This document shows, piece after piece, positions 1 through 9,200 of a stretch of DNA of 64,000 bases. Position numbers and translations under genes: made by a program. The stretch lies in contig PLJL01000001.1 of the NCBI GenBank assembly GCA_003140215.1, positions 267,283-331,282 on the forward strand, written 5' to 3'. This DNA is from Vulcanimicrobiota bacterium (GTDB lineage Bacteria; Vulcanimicrobiota; Vulcanimicrobiia; Vulcanimicrobiales; Vulcanimicrobiaceae). Below the pieces are notes generated by a model, which searched no databases, had not been told where the DNA came from, and saw only the letters and a program-made list of their open reading frames with translations. Within the stretch, counting starts at the first letter, position 1; every line of letters begins with the position of its first letter.

Positions 1-384
1 ATCGAGGTCGTCGAGATCGGCAAGCAGCTGCTGATGACGCGCGGTTCGCTGACGACGTTTTCGATCGCCAACGACATAGCGAAGTACTTCGCGATCCTGC
101 CGGCGATGTTTGCGGCTACCTACCCGGCGATGGACGCGCTCAACGTGATGCGGCTCGCGACCCATCAGAGTGCCATCCTCTCGGCGATCATCTTCAACGC
201 GCTGATCATCGTCGCGCTCATCCCGCTGGCCTTGCGCGGCGTTCCGTACCGTCCGCGCGGCGCCGATGCCGTGCTGCGCGAGAACGTCCTGATCTACGGC
301 CTGGGCGGGATCATCGTGCCGTTCATCGGGATCAAGGCGATCGATCTGATCCTGGTCGGACTCCATCTCACGGGAGCGCACTGA
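1..384 (+). CDS. kdpB: Potassium-transporting ATPase subunit B, C-terminal fragment (partial)
   Basis: This is the 3' end of kdpB, cut by the window edge. KdpB is the P-type ATPase subunit that drives K+ uptake through the KdpFABC complex in the inner membrane. The visible 127 residues hold the closing part of the P-type fold: the [11 protein letters not shown] helix and the following membrane segments, ending in GLHLTGAH. The phosphorylation site and nucleotide-binding domain lie upstream of the window. The TGA stop overlaps the ATG of kdpC (TGATG), as expected of one operon. kdpA must be outside the window. Confidence is high because the tail is strongly conserved and kdpC follows. Confidence 0.95.
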   Translation: MEVVEIGKQLLMTRGSLTTFSIANDIAKYFAILPAMFAATYPAMDALNVMRLATHQSAILSAIIFNALIIVALIPLALRGVPYRPRGADAVLRENVLIYGLGGIIVPFIGIKAIDLILVGLHLTGAH

Positions 385-1004
385 TGTCGACTGTTCAGAC
401 CCCCGAGACCCGCGAGGGGACGCTGCGTCACATCGTCACCTCGGTGCTGTATACCGTCGTCTCCGTGGTCGCGCTCGGACTGATCTATCCGCTCGTGATC
501 TGGGGGATCGGCACGGCGTTGTTCCACCACCAGGCGCAAGGCTCGCTCGTCTTCGACCAGAGCGGCAAGCTGATCGGTTCGGAGCTGGTCGGGCAGAACT
601 GGACCAAGCCCCAGTACTTCGGGGGCCGTCCGTCGGCCGCCGGCAAGGGCTACGATCCGACGTCGACCGGTGGAACGAACTTCGGCCCGACCAGCAAGAA
701 GCTCATCGACGGCACGCGCAGCACGATCGCGGCGCTGCGCAAGGCCAATCCGGATGCGACCGGCCCGGTGCCGATGGACCTGGTCACTTCGAGCGCGAGC
801 GGGATCGATCCCGACATCTCGCCGGAGGGTGCGTACTACCAGGTGCCGCGCGTCGCGAAAGCGCGTGGCGTCTCGATCGAGCGCCTGCGCAGCCTCGTCG
901 CCGCGCACGTCATCCCGCGCCAGTTCGGGCTGCTGGGTGAGCCGCACGTCAACGTCTTCGAACTGAACCGCGCGCTCGACGCGCAAGGAGCCCTAAGCAC
1001 GTGA
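384..1004 (+). CDS. kdpC: Potassium-transporting ATPase subunit C
   Basis: KdpC, 206 residues, is the single-span accessory subunit of the KdpFABC K+ pump. There is one N-terminal membrane helix (about residues 18-48) followed by a periplasmic domain with the family features QNWTKPQYFGGRPSA, the SGIDPDISPEGA motif and a C-terminal VNVFELNRAL. Length is normal for the family. The start overlaps the kdpB stop and the stop overlaps the GTG of the next gene, so all three genes are probably translated from one message. Confidence 0.97.
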   Translation: MSTVQTPETREGTLRHIVTSVLYTVVSVVALGLIYPLVIWGIGTALFHHQAQGSLVFDQSGKLIGSELVGQNWTKPQYFGGRPSAAGKGYDPTSTGGTNFGPTSKKLIDGTRSTIAALRKANPDATGPVPMDLVTSSASGIDPDISPEGAYYQVPRVAKARGVSIERLRSLVAAHVIPRQFGLLGEPHVNVFELNRALDAQGALST

Positions 1005-1861
1005 TTCGTCCCTCGACGGCGATGGTCGCCGCGGCCCTGGTTTCGCTCATCCCGCTCACCGTGACCGCGCAGACCGTGCCCGCACCGGCGCCCACCGCAT
1101 CGCCGACCCCGGCGCCGAATCCGATCGGACCGGCGCTGGGCAACAACGACCCGTGCACGTCGATCTCCGCGATCGTCACCCGGCCGTCCGTGACGAACTC
1201 CGTGTGCACCGTCCGCCCCAACCACGTCGAGATCGAGACCGGCTATCTCAACACGACCACCCCCGGGACCGGGAACACCGTGACGTACCCGCAGACGCTG
1301 ATCCGCGTGGGCACGAAGATTCCGGCGCTCGAGTTCCAGGTGTCGCCCCCGCAGCTCGTTCGCTCGAGCGCCGGCGGCTCGCCGGCGACGGTCGGCTCGA
1401 GCGACGTCGGCGCCGGGCTCAAGTACGTCTTCGGCTACACCGCGAAGTTCAATTACGGCGGCCAGGTCTTCTTCACCGTGCCGACCGGCACGAACGGGAC
1501 GTCCGCGAACGGTTCGACGGCGGTGTACGCGCTCAACGCCGGCTACACGCTCTCGCCGGTGTTCTCGGTCGCGACGACGCTGCAATCGCAGTCGCTGACC
1601 AACGGCACGCAGCGCTGGTCCTCGTTCGTCCCGTCGTTCGTCGTGAGCGCGACGCTGCCCAACTCGACGGGGCTCTTCACCGAGATCGCGCAGTTCTCGC
1701 TGGCCAACGGCCCGGGGACGCCGACCCGCACCCAGTACATCTACGGCCTCTACCACGACCTCGGTCCACGCTTGCAGCTCGACGCCTCGGCGAGCACGTC
1801 GCCGACCGTCTCGACCGGCAAGTATCATGGGGTCGGCTTCGGTTTGAGCTATTACCTCTAA
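1001..1861 (+). CDS. Secreted outer-membrane barrel-like protein linked to kdp
   Basis: A 286-residue exported protein. It has a signal peptide (about residues 1-23, cleaved near TAQTVPAP), a Pro/Ala/Thr-rich linker, then a C-terminal two thirds of alternating short beta strands (for example FNYGGQVFFTVPTG, YALNAGYTLSPVFSV) ending in GVGFGLSYYL. This is the look of a small outer-membrane beta-barrel of the transporter or MetA-degradation type. Two Cys (CTSIS, CTVRP) near residues 51-67 could form a disulfide. The GTG start overlaps the kdpC stop (GTGA), so it is probably part of the Kdp operon, which is unusual. A role in passing K+ or sensing envelope state is only a guess. The sequence ends four bases into the stop region of the opposite gene (convergent). 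Confidence 0.7.
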   Translation: MIRPSTAMVAAALVSLIPLTVTAQTVPAPAPTASPTPAPNPIGPALGNNDPCTSISAIVTRPSVTNSVCTVRPNHVEIETGYLNTTTPGTGNTVTYPQTLIRVGTKIPALEFQVSPPQLVRSSAGGSPATVGSSDVGAGLKYVFGYTAKFNYGGQVFFTVPTGTNGTSANGSTAVYALNAGYTLSPVFSVATTLQSQSLTNGTQRWSSFVPSFVVSATLPNSTGLFTEIAQFSLANGPGTPTRTQYIYGLYHDLGPRLQLDASASTSPTVSTGKYHGVGFGLSYYL

Positions 1862-3951
1862 ACCGAAACCTCGTGCGGCGCGAGGACGAGCATCTCGCGC
1901 GCTCCGGCGGCAAGCAGCCGCACCGCGAACGACCGCTTCCCGAACCAGCCGCGCCGCCGGCGCGGGGACTCTACCGCGACGACATCCCCATCGGACAGCA
2001 TCTGGGCCACGCAAACGGCCGGGTCGGGGGCAACGTCGGCCAGGAAGCTCGCTTTCGCGGTGCCGGCCGCGCGGGCCAGCACGTCGACGATCGCGCGCAG
2101 CTCGTCGTCGTCGCGTGAGGTCACGACGACGACGCGCAGGTCCACGTCGAGCCGGCGCGCGAGCCGGCCCACGCGTCCGATCAACGCGGCGTCGCGTGCG
2201 CGCGGCGCGACGCCCAGGACGATGCGCGCGAACGGCCGTTCGCGGCGCCGTTCCGACCGGGCCCGCAGGATCTCGCGCACGGTCAGCTCGCGCAACGCCG
2301 CCAGGTTCTCGGTGCGGAAAAAGTTTTGCAGAGCCGTCTCGACGCGCTCGGCCGGATAGATCTTCCCTTCGCGCAGCCGCTGCCGGAGCACGTCGGGCGT
2401 GACGTCGATGAAGACGACCTCGTCGGCGAGTTCGAGCACGCTGTCGGGGAGCGTCTCGCGAACCCGCGTCCCGGTCAGCCGTTGGACGGCGTCGCCGACG
2501 CCCTCGAAGTGCTGCACGTTGAGCGTCGTGATGACGCTGACGCCGCTGCGCAAGACGGCGATCACGTCGTCGTAGCGCTTCGCGCGCGCGCCGGCGCCTT
2601 CGTTGGTGTGCGCGAGCTCGTCAATCAAGGCGACCTTGGGGTGTCGCACCAGGAGGGTCTCCAGATCGATCTCGCCGTTCGCCAATCGCGGAATCTGCTC
2701 GATCCCCTCGAGCAGCGCCGCCGTTTCGGCGCGACCGTGCGTCTCGACCAATGCCGCAACCACGTCGATGCCTTCCTCGATGAGCTGGTGGGCCCGGTCG
2801 AGCATCGCGTACGTCTTTCCGCTTCCCGCCACCGCACCCAAGTAGATGGTCAGCGTGCCGTAACCGATGCGCAGCCGGTCACCCAGCGCCGCGGTATAGG
2901 GATGGCGCACGGCTTCGTACGCCCGCGGCAGCGTGTTTCGCAGGGGATCGACGACGAGCAGGTCGCGGTCGAGCGGTTGCGTCAGGATTCGGCCGGCCAA
3001 TGCGCCGAACGGTACGATCACGACCGAGGCGCGCACTGCGCGCAGGTCGCCGCCCGCCAACCCCGCGGGGAGCGGGATCGCGCCGCCGTCGACCCGAGCC
3101 GCGGCCTCGGCGAAGTGGTGCACGTCGGCGGCGTCGACCGCGGTGCACTCCAGAGCTAGATCGAGCGCGTCGGCGAAAGCCGCCGCCCGGCGCAGGAACG
3201 GCTCGTGGTCGCCGATGCCGGCGACCACGGCGAGTGCGATGGAGACCTTGCTCGGTGCGACGACCGGAATGGTGAGATCGTCCACGACGCGCAAGAGCAG
3301 CTCGCGCATCATGCTCAGATTCTTGGGCGCAAAGACCCCTGCGGCGGCGCGTTCGACGTCCTCATCGCGCACGATGCGGCCGGTGCGCAGCCGCGATTCG
3401 AGTATCGAGGGGGCGACGTCAAGAGCGATCACGCGATCGGCGGCACGCAGGAATGCTACCGGAACGAGCTCGCGGACCGGGTAGCCGATGATGCGCTCGG
3501 CGACCGGCGCCACCGTGTCGAGGTGCATCACGTTGAACGCCCCGAGCACCGATTTTCCCGCGTCACGCAGGGCCTGCGCATCCTGCCAGCGCTTCGCGTG
3601 CGCGGCGCCGGGCGGGTTCGCGTGCGCGAGCTCGTCCAAAACGATCGTCTCGAAGTCACTCGCCAGAGCGGCGTCGAGATCGAAGTCCTCGACCGTCGTC
3701 TCGGCGAGCGGGTAGCGCCGCGGCGGAATGCGCGGCAGCCCGGCGGCGAGCGCTTCGAGCTGCGGCCGGTTCTTGGTTTCGATCCATCCGATCGCTACCC
3801 GGCGCCCGGCCTGCGCTTCGCGCTGCGCGTCGCTCAGCAGACGATGCGTCTTCCCGGCGCCCGGCGCGCCGGCGAGGTAAATCGTCAGCCGCGGCGTGAG
3901 CCCCAGCTCGGCCAGCACCGCGGAGGCGTCCGACCGCCGATCGTCGCGCAT
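1858..3951 (-). CDS. Tandem KdpD-N/USP cytosolic sensor protein (no kinase domain)
   Basis: This 697-residue protein contains two successive copies of the KdpD sensor unit and no histidine kinase. Unit 1 has a Walker A GAPGAGKT (residues 28-35) and DELAHANPPGAAHAKRWQD, followed by a USP-like segment. Unit 2 has GAVAGSGKTYAML (near 370), DELAHTNEGAGARAKRYDD and TTLNVQHFEG, followed by a second USP-like segment to the C-terminus. In ordinary KdpD one such unit is fused to membrane helices and a kinase. No membrane helix is visible here, so the protein should be cytosolic. I chose the ATG at 3951, because upstream residues of the open frame are non-homologous shadow sequence over the divergent kinase gene. 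It is divergent from that kinase with 45 bases between starts, and convergent with the kdp operon. It probably supplies the sensing half of a split KdpD. Confidence 0.88.
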   Translation of the reverse strand: MRDDRRSDASAVLAELGLTPRLTIYLAGAPGAGKTHRLLSDAQREAQAGRRVAIGWIETKNRPQLEALAAGLPRIPPRRYPLAETTVEDFDLDAALASDFETIVLDELAHANPPGAAHAKRWQDAQALRDAGKSVLGAFNVMHLDTVAPVAERIIGYPVRELVPVAFLRAADRVIALDVAPSILESRLRTGRIVRDEDVERAAAGVFAPKNLSMMRELLLRVVDDLTIPVVAPSKVSIALAVVAGIGDHEPFLRRAAAFADALDLALECTAVDAADVHHFAEAAARVDGGAIPLPAGLAGGDLRAVRASVVIVPFGALAGRILTQPLDRDLLVVDPLRNTLPRAYEAVRHPYTAALGDRLRIGYGTLTIYLGAVAGSGKTYAMLDRAHQLIEEGIDVVAALVETHGRAETAALLEGIEQIPRLANGEIDLETLLVRHPKVALIDELAHTNEGAGARAKRYDDVIAVLRSGVSVITTLNVQHFEGVGDAVQRLTGTRVRETLPDSVLELADEVVFIDVTPDVLRQRLREGKIYPAERVETALQNFFRTENLAALRELTVREILRARSERRRERPFARIVLGVAPRARDAALIGRVGRLARRLDVDLRVVVVTSRDDDELRAIVDVLARAAGTAKASFLADVAPDPAVCVAQMLSDGDVVAVESPRRRRGWFGKRSFAVRLLAAGAREMLVLAPHEVSV

Positions 3952-3996
3952 CACGACGACGTTCGCAGGGCGGCCGGAAGGCTCCCCGAAGGCGCA
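3952..3996. promoter_or_regulatory. Divergent intergenic region between KdpD-like sensor and kinase
   Basis: Only 45 bases separate the two divergent start codons. Any promoters for the sensor gene and the kinase gene must overlap here or lie inside the opposite coding sequence. No clear -35/-10 pair is visible. The shared region suggests co-regulation of the two halves of the split sensor kinase. Confidence 0.4.
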
Positions 3997-5535
3997 ATGG
4001 TGCGTTCGCGAGCCGTCGCGGTCACCGCCTTCGCGCTCTTGGCGGCGGTCTTCGTCATCGACGTGTTGACGCCGCAAGCGCTGGTCGTCGCGATCTTGCT
4101 CGACGTTCCGATCGTCCTGGCGGCACTCACCCGCAGCCGCCGGCTCACCGCGTGGCTGGTGATCGCGGCGCTCGCGGCGGATGGCGCCGCGGCCAGCATC
4201 AACGCCGCTCACGACGGCTACCGCTGGGAGCCGATCGGCGTCGGCGACCGGCTTCTTTCGATGCTCTCGATCGTGCTCGTCGGATACCTCAGCACCGCCG
4301 TGCAAGAACGCGCGGAGCGCGTCGGGCGCCTCGCGGCGCAAGAGGCGCGGGCCCGCCGCGAAGCCACGCTGTCGGCGGCGGCAGACCGCATTCGGGGTTC
4401 ACTCTCTCCCGAGGTCGTCATCCGTGCCATCGTTCGCGAGGCACCGTCGGCGCTCGAAGCGGTCGCGACGTACTGGTATCCGTCGGGTGCCGGCGGCGAG
4501 GTCCTGGCTTCGCGCGGCGGTGCCGCCGAGGTCGAGGTCGTCGACGAACGGCCGTCGTCCGAGATCGTTTCGCTGGCGCAACGCGTCCTCGACGATCGTG
4601 CCGTCGCGGTGGTGCGCGCCGTCGATCCGGTCGGAAGATTCGTGCTCGATCGTCTGCGTGCGCGCAGCGCGCTCGCCATCCCGCTCGCGGAGCACGGCCG
4701 CACCTTCGGCGTGCTCATCGCGACCTCGGACGCGGAAGCGCCGGACGACGCGGTGGTCTCGACGGCCCGCGCCTATGCCACGCTGGCGGTTAACGCGCTA
4801 GGCCAAGCGCGGCTTTTCGGCGAGCTCGCCGAGCGCAACGCGGCGCTGAGCGAACGTCAAGACGTCATTCGCGATCTGGTCTACGCGCTCTCGCACGATT
4901 TGCGCACGCCGCTCGCGGCGCTCTCGATGACGCTGCGCCAAGCCTCGGACGGCGCGTTCGGCGCGCTCCCCGAGCGCTATGCGAGCGTGTTGCGCGAAAG
5001 CCTCGTTTCGATCGACGACCTGCGCCGGCTCGCCGAGACGCTGCTTCTCGTGGCGCGCATCGAATCGGGCGACCGGCGCCCGCAGTCCGAGCCGGTCGAT
5101 CTCGCCGCGGTGGTGAACGACATCGCCGTCGAGCTGCAGGCGTTGGCGCAGTCGCGCGGCATCGCGCTGGTCATCGCGGCAGGCACGGTACCCGCGGTGC
5201 GTGCCTCGCGCGGCGACCTCAAACGCGCGATCGCCAACCTGGTCGCCAACGCGTTGCAGCACACGCCCCAGGGAGGATCGGTGACCGTCGGCGTGGCCTC
5301 GACCGGCGACCGAGTCACGGTGACCGTCAGCGACGACGGCTACGGGATCGACGCGCGCATGCGCTCCGCGCTGTTCGAACGCTTCTCGACCGCGTCGCGC
5401 GCCGGCGGCGGAACGGGGTTGGGCCTCTACATCGTCCGCCGCATCGCCGAAGAGAGCGACGGCACGGTGCGCTACGCGCCGCGCGAGCCGCGCGGGTCGG
5501 AGTTCACGCTCGCGCTGCCGAAGGCACGCTCGTGA
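3997..5535 (+). CDS. Membrane sensor histidine kinase (KdpD kinase-half-like)
   Basis: A 512-residue kinase. Several hydrophobic segments in residues 1-100 resemble the membrane block of KdpD. A GAF-like region follows (about 125-275), then a HisKA domain with H-box ALSHDLRTPL (His about 300), then HATPase_c with N-box NLVANALQH, DDGYGID and GTGLGLYIV. The start at the ATG at 3997 is chosen because hydrophobic sequence begins immediately; the open frame extends much further upstream only as antisense shadow of the sensor gene. The stop overlaps the GTG of the response regulator (GTGA). Together with the divergent tandem sensor it looks like a KdpD divided into two polypeptides; this pairing is inferred from context. 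Confidence 0.88.
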   Translation: MVRSRAVAVTAFALLAAVFVIDVLTPQALVVAILLDVPIVLAALTRSRRLTAWLVIAALAADGAAASINAAHDGYRWEPIGVGDRLLSMLSIVLVGYLSTAVQERAERVGRLAAQEARARREATLSAAADRIRGSLSPEVVIRAIVREAPSALEAVATYWYPSGAGGEVLASRGGAAEVEVVDERPSSEIVSLAQRVLDDRAVAVVRAVDPVGRFVLDRLRARSALAIPLAEHGRTFGVLIATSDAEAPDDAVVSTARAYATLAVNALGQARLFGELAERNAALSERQDVIRDLVYALSHDLRTPLAALSMTLRQASDGAFGALPERYASVLRESLVSIDDLRRLAETLLLVARIESGDRRPQSEPVDLAAVVNDIAVELQALAQSRGIALVIAAGTVPAVRASRGDLKRAIANLVANALQHTPQGGSVTVGVASTGDRVTVTVSDDGYGIDARMRSALFERFSTASRAGGGTGLGLYIVRRIAEESDGTVRYAPREPRGSEFTLALPKARS

Positions 5536-6164
5536 GCCTGCGGGTCGTCTTGGTCGAGGATCACGCGCTCGTTCGCGCGGGGCTGCGCGCGTCGCTCGAA
5601 GCCGCGGGGATCGACGTCGTCGCCGAGGCGCAGGACGGCGTCAGCGGCTTCGACACGATCGTGCGGACGCAGCCGGACGTTGCGGTCGTCGATCTCGGCC
5701 TGCCCGGAAAGGACGGGATCGCGCTGACCCGCGAGCTCAAGGCTCGCGCGAACGCACCGCGCATCGTGATCCTCACGATGCACGAGCTCGGAGATGAGGT
5801 CCTCGCTGCGATCGCCGCCGGCGCCGAAGCCTACTGCGTCAAGTCGTCCGATCCGGCGGTGGTCATCGACGCCGTCCGCATCGTCGCGGCCGGCGGCGCG
5901 TACTTCGATCCGAAGATCGCGCACGTCGTATTGCGCCGCCTCGGGGGCTCCGCCGCGCAGCCCGAGCCGTCGCCGCTGTCGGCGCGCGAGACCGAGATCC
6001 TCACCCTGATCGCGGGCGGCACCGGCAACGCCGAGATCGCGGAGCAGCTTCACATCAGCCTGGGCACGGTGAAAGGTCACGTCGCCGACATCTTGGCCAA
6101 GCTCTCCGCTTCCGACCGCGCGCACGCCGCCGTCACCGCCTACCGCCGCGGCTTAATCCGTTAA
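5532..6164 (+). CDS. NarL/LuxR-family response regulator
   Basis: A 210-residue two-domain regulator. The receiver domain has the acidic pair in VLVEDH (9-10), phospho-acceptor D54 in VVDLGLPGKDG, Thr in ILTMHE, and the conserved Lys in YCVKSS. The C-terminal LuxR-type helix-turn-helix contains LSARETEILTLIAGG and NAEIAEQLHISLGTVKGHVADILAKL. It is translationally coupled to the kinase (GTGA overlap), so that kinase is the likely partner. KdpE regulators are normally OmpR-type with a winged helix, so a NarL-type output next to kdp genes is unusual. Probable targets are the nearby kdp genes, but no binding site is identified. Confidence 0.93.
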   Translation: MSLRVVLVEDHALVRAGLRASLEAAGIDVVAEAQDGVSGFDTIVRTQPDVAVVDLGLPGKDGIALTRELKARANAPRIVILTMHELGDEVLAAIAAGAEAYCVKSSDPAVVIDAVRIVAAGGAYFDPKIAHVVLRRLGGSAAQPEPSPLSARETEILTLIAGGTGNAEIAEQLHISLGTVKGHVADILAKLSASDRAHAAVTAYRRGLIR

Positions 6165-6170
6165 CCTGTT

Positions 6171-6240
6171 CATTGTCATGCTGACAGAGCATCATCGTCA
6201 TGCTGAGCCGTCCTGAGCTCCGTCGAAGGACGAAGCATGG
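6171..6240. repeat. Dispersed-repeat-like palindromic element
   Basis: The gap between two convergent genes holds two copies of GTCATGCTGA (6175-6184 and 6197-6206). The second copy opens an imperfect hairpin whose outer arms are CATGCT (6199-6204) and AGCATG (6234-6239), with an inner stem GTCCT/AGGAC. This pattern resembles the short intergenic repeats (a GTCATxCTGAG core with a GTCGAAGGA partner) seen scattered in many bacterial genomes. Only one locus is present in this window, so repeat status is inferred. It may also act as a transcript end for both neighbours. Confidence 0.45.
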
Positions 6241-6253
6241 GCCACCAGCGTTC

Positions 6254-9200
6254 CTATTTGATCACAACAACCGAGGTTGCGCTGCGGCCGAACTCGTCGG
6301 GACGGCCGACGAGGTGCGCGTTCGCCCCCGGCCAAGCGAACGTCCCCGGCGTGACGGTGCGCGCCAGATAGTGCAGCCGATAGACGCCGGCGTCGAGTTG
6401 ATCGGCGTACGCTTCGATGCGGTCGGCGCGAATCTGCTGATCGCCGATCGACCACGACGCCGCCTGCAGCTGGAGCGCCGGCGAGGTGGTCGCGAACGAC
6501 GTGTCGACGGCTTCTAGTCCGGCCGGAAGCGGGTCGGTGATGACGACGCGCTCGACCGGGTGGTCGCTGACGATCTGCAGCTCGATGTCGTAGACGTGCG
6601 CGGCGGGCAGCGCGAGCGCCGCGCCCGGCGCGGCGAGCCCCATGGTGCCCAGCACGGCGGTGGTGTTCGCCTCGCGGATGACGCGCGTGACGCGCAGGCC
6701 GGCCAGGCGGCCTGGCGCGGCGCCGCTGAGGCGATACGTGTACGTCACGGCGTAGTGCAGCGTTCCGGAGCCGTTCTTCGCCAGGGCGAGCCCGCTACGG
6801 CCGCCGGGCAGATCGCGCATCGCGATGCGGGTGCTGCGCTGCGGCGCGGCAGCGCCGCTGAACGTCTCGCGGGCGACGGACTTGCCGGCCAGCGTCGCCG
6901 TCGCGGTGAAGCTTGCGGGGTGCTCGCGTTGCGCCACCTCGACGATCGCACCGAGCGCCGCGGCGTTCTCGCAGGCACAGCCGAACGAACCGTTGCGGCG
7001 CATGTCGAGCAGCGAGCGCGTGAGCCGGTCGAGCGTCTCGCCGTCGGCATTGCGCACCAGCTCGAGGCGCAACGCTTCCGCCTGCGCCACGACCCGGTCG
7101 GCGAGCCAGCTGTAGCGACCCGGCAGGTTCACCGCGCCGCCGCGACCGGTGAGGTAGAGTTGGTCGTCGATCGACTTGGTGAGCGCCGCAGCTTGCACGC
7201 CATACCCGGCCGCCGGCGTCATGAGGCGCGCCAACCGCGCGCGATCGGCAAAGGAGAGCGCGTCGCCCTGTGCCGCGATGTCGCTCAAGAAGGTCGTACG
7301 GCGAACGCCGGTCGCCGCGAGCCCATCGAGCGCGTAGAGACGCAACTGGGCCTTGCAGAGATCCTGGCGACACCATTTCGCGCGCGCCGTCGGGTCGGCG
7401 AGCACGCTCGCCGCGTAGCGCTGGGCGCCGCTGAGCATCGCTGAGTCGACGGGGATCCCGGCCTCGCCGGCGCGCCCCAGCGCGGCCAATGCGGGCAACG
7501 AATCCCAGGGATCCGACGTGTCGGAGCGCCAGTACGGGGCGAAGCCGCCGTCCGCGCGCTGCAGATCGTGCAGGATCGCCAGCTCGAGCAGCGCGCGGTC
7601 GCGCGCCGTGCGCGCATCGGCGCCGGTGCGCTTGGCGAGCAGCACGAGGTCGCCCGCGATCGACAGGCGGCTCGCCGCGGAGATCGCCAGCCGCTCGTCA
7701 CCCTTGAGCGCGTCGTTCGCCGCCACGGTGACCTCGGGGATCAACGACGAGGCGAGCGCAATCTCGACTCCGCCCGCATCGCGCGGGGTACCGGAAGCGA
7801 CGTCGAGCCCGATCGCGGCGCGATCGCCGGTGGTGCCGGTCTGCACGACGGATTCCGTGACGTCGGTGTCGCGGACGGGAACGGGGATCGCGAACGCATC
7901 GCCCCGCCCTGCCCCGCGCACGCGCATCGTCGCGGTCGCGACGCCGGTTGCGCTCGCAACCACCGCGAAGCGGTAGGCTTTGGTGATGCGGTCGAGCGGC
8001 GCATCGAGCGACGTGGTTGCGGTGGGCTTTCCGTTGACGAGAAACGCCAACGGGCCCGTCAGCGACGCATCGATGTGCACCGTTCCGCCGGCGCCGGTTC
8101 CGTTCGTCACCGAAACGCCCGCGTCGAAGCGGTCGCCGGGCCGCGCGAACTGCGGCACGACCGGGTTCGCGACGAGCGGTTTGGTCGTGCGGAACGTCGA
8201 CTCGCCGTTGCCGAAGCGGCCGTCGGCGGTCGCGCCGACGACCATGACGCGCCAGGTGGTGAGATCGTCGGGCAGGGTGAAGCTCGCGCTGGCATTCCCT
8301 TGCGCGTCGGTGCGCAGCGCGCCGGCGAAGTAGGCCAGCGCCTCGAACTTGCGACGCACGCGCGGATCGGCTTCTTCTCCCGACAGGCCGCCGCCGAAGC
8401 CCCAACCCTTCTCGAGCGGCCGGCGCAGGGTGTTGAGCACCAGGGCCGCGCGGTTGTCGGCGTAGCGCGTCGAGATCGGTTGCTCGGCGTACACCGTTTT
8501 GACCAGGTCCGGCGGCCGGTATCCGGTCAGCCGCAACACCGCGTCGTTGACCACCATCAAGGTCGCTTGCGCTTGCAGCGGACGATGCTGCGCGTCGGCC
8601 AAATGCACGCGCACGGTTTGCCGGGTGCCCGGCGCGAGCACCGCGGATGCACCCCTCGCCGTCGCCGTGATGTACTTCCCGTCGAGTGCGACGCCGAAGG
8701 CGGCGAACCCGGTGCGCGCGAGCGCATTGCCGCCGTCGGCGAGCTCTTTGGACGGCGGCGCGCCGCGCCGTACGGCGAAGGCCTCGACGGCGGCGTTGGG
8801 CAGCATCTCGGGCGTGACGCGGAAGCGCACGGTCGGCGCGGCGCTGCTGGTGCGTTGCGTGGTCTCCCAGAGTACGCCGTGCCGGACGACCGCCAGGTGC
8901 ACCTCCGCGTGCGGGAAGGGTGACTGCACCAGCACCGTCGCCGTGTCGCCGGGCTTGTAGGTGGGTTTGTCGAGCTTGAGCCGCAGCGAGTTCGGATCGC
9001 GCCCGAACCACACCGTTTCGCCGCTGCCGCCGACGAAGACTTCGGCATCGGTCTCGCCGGCGTCATCGGCGGCGCCCGCAACGTTGGCGCGCAACCGATA
9101 CGAACCGGGCTTGCGGGGCGTGAGCGCGACGCTCACCGGCGCGTCAGCGCTCGTCGCGTCGGCGCTCGCCACGGTCGCGTAGGTGACGGTTGTCTGGGCT

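Noticed and set aside
3205-3996. Long upstream extension of the histidine kinase frame (and similar extensions of the KdpD-like, PhyH, MqnE, IDH-like, permease and FtsK frames)
   Set aside because: These stretches have no hydrophobic, domain or homologous content and lie antisense to or over confirmed neighbours. In high-GC DNA the third frame stays open by chance.
7568-8923. Large plus-strand open frames inside the alpha-2-macroglobulin gene
   Set aside because: Arg/His/Gln-rich translations with no domain logic, typical antisense shadows of high-GC coding sequence.
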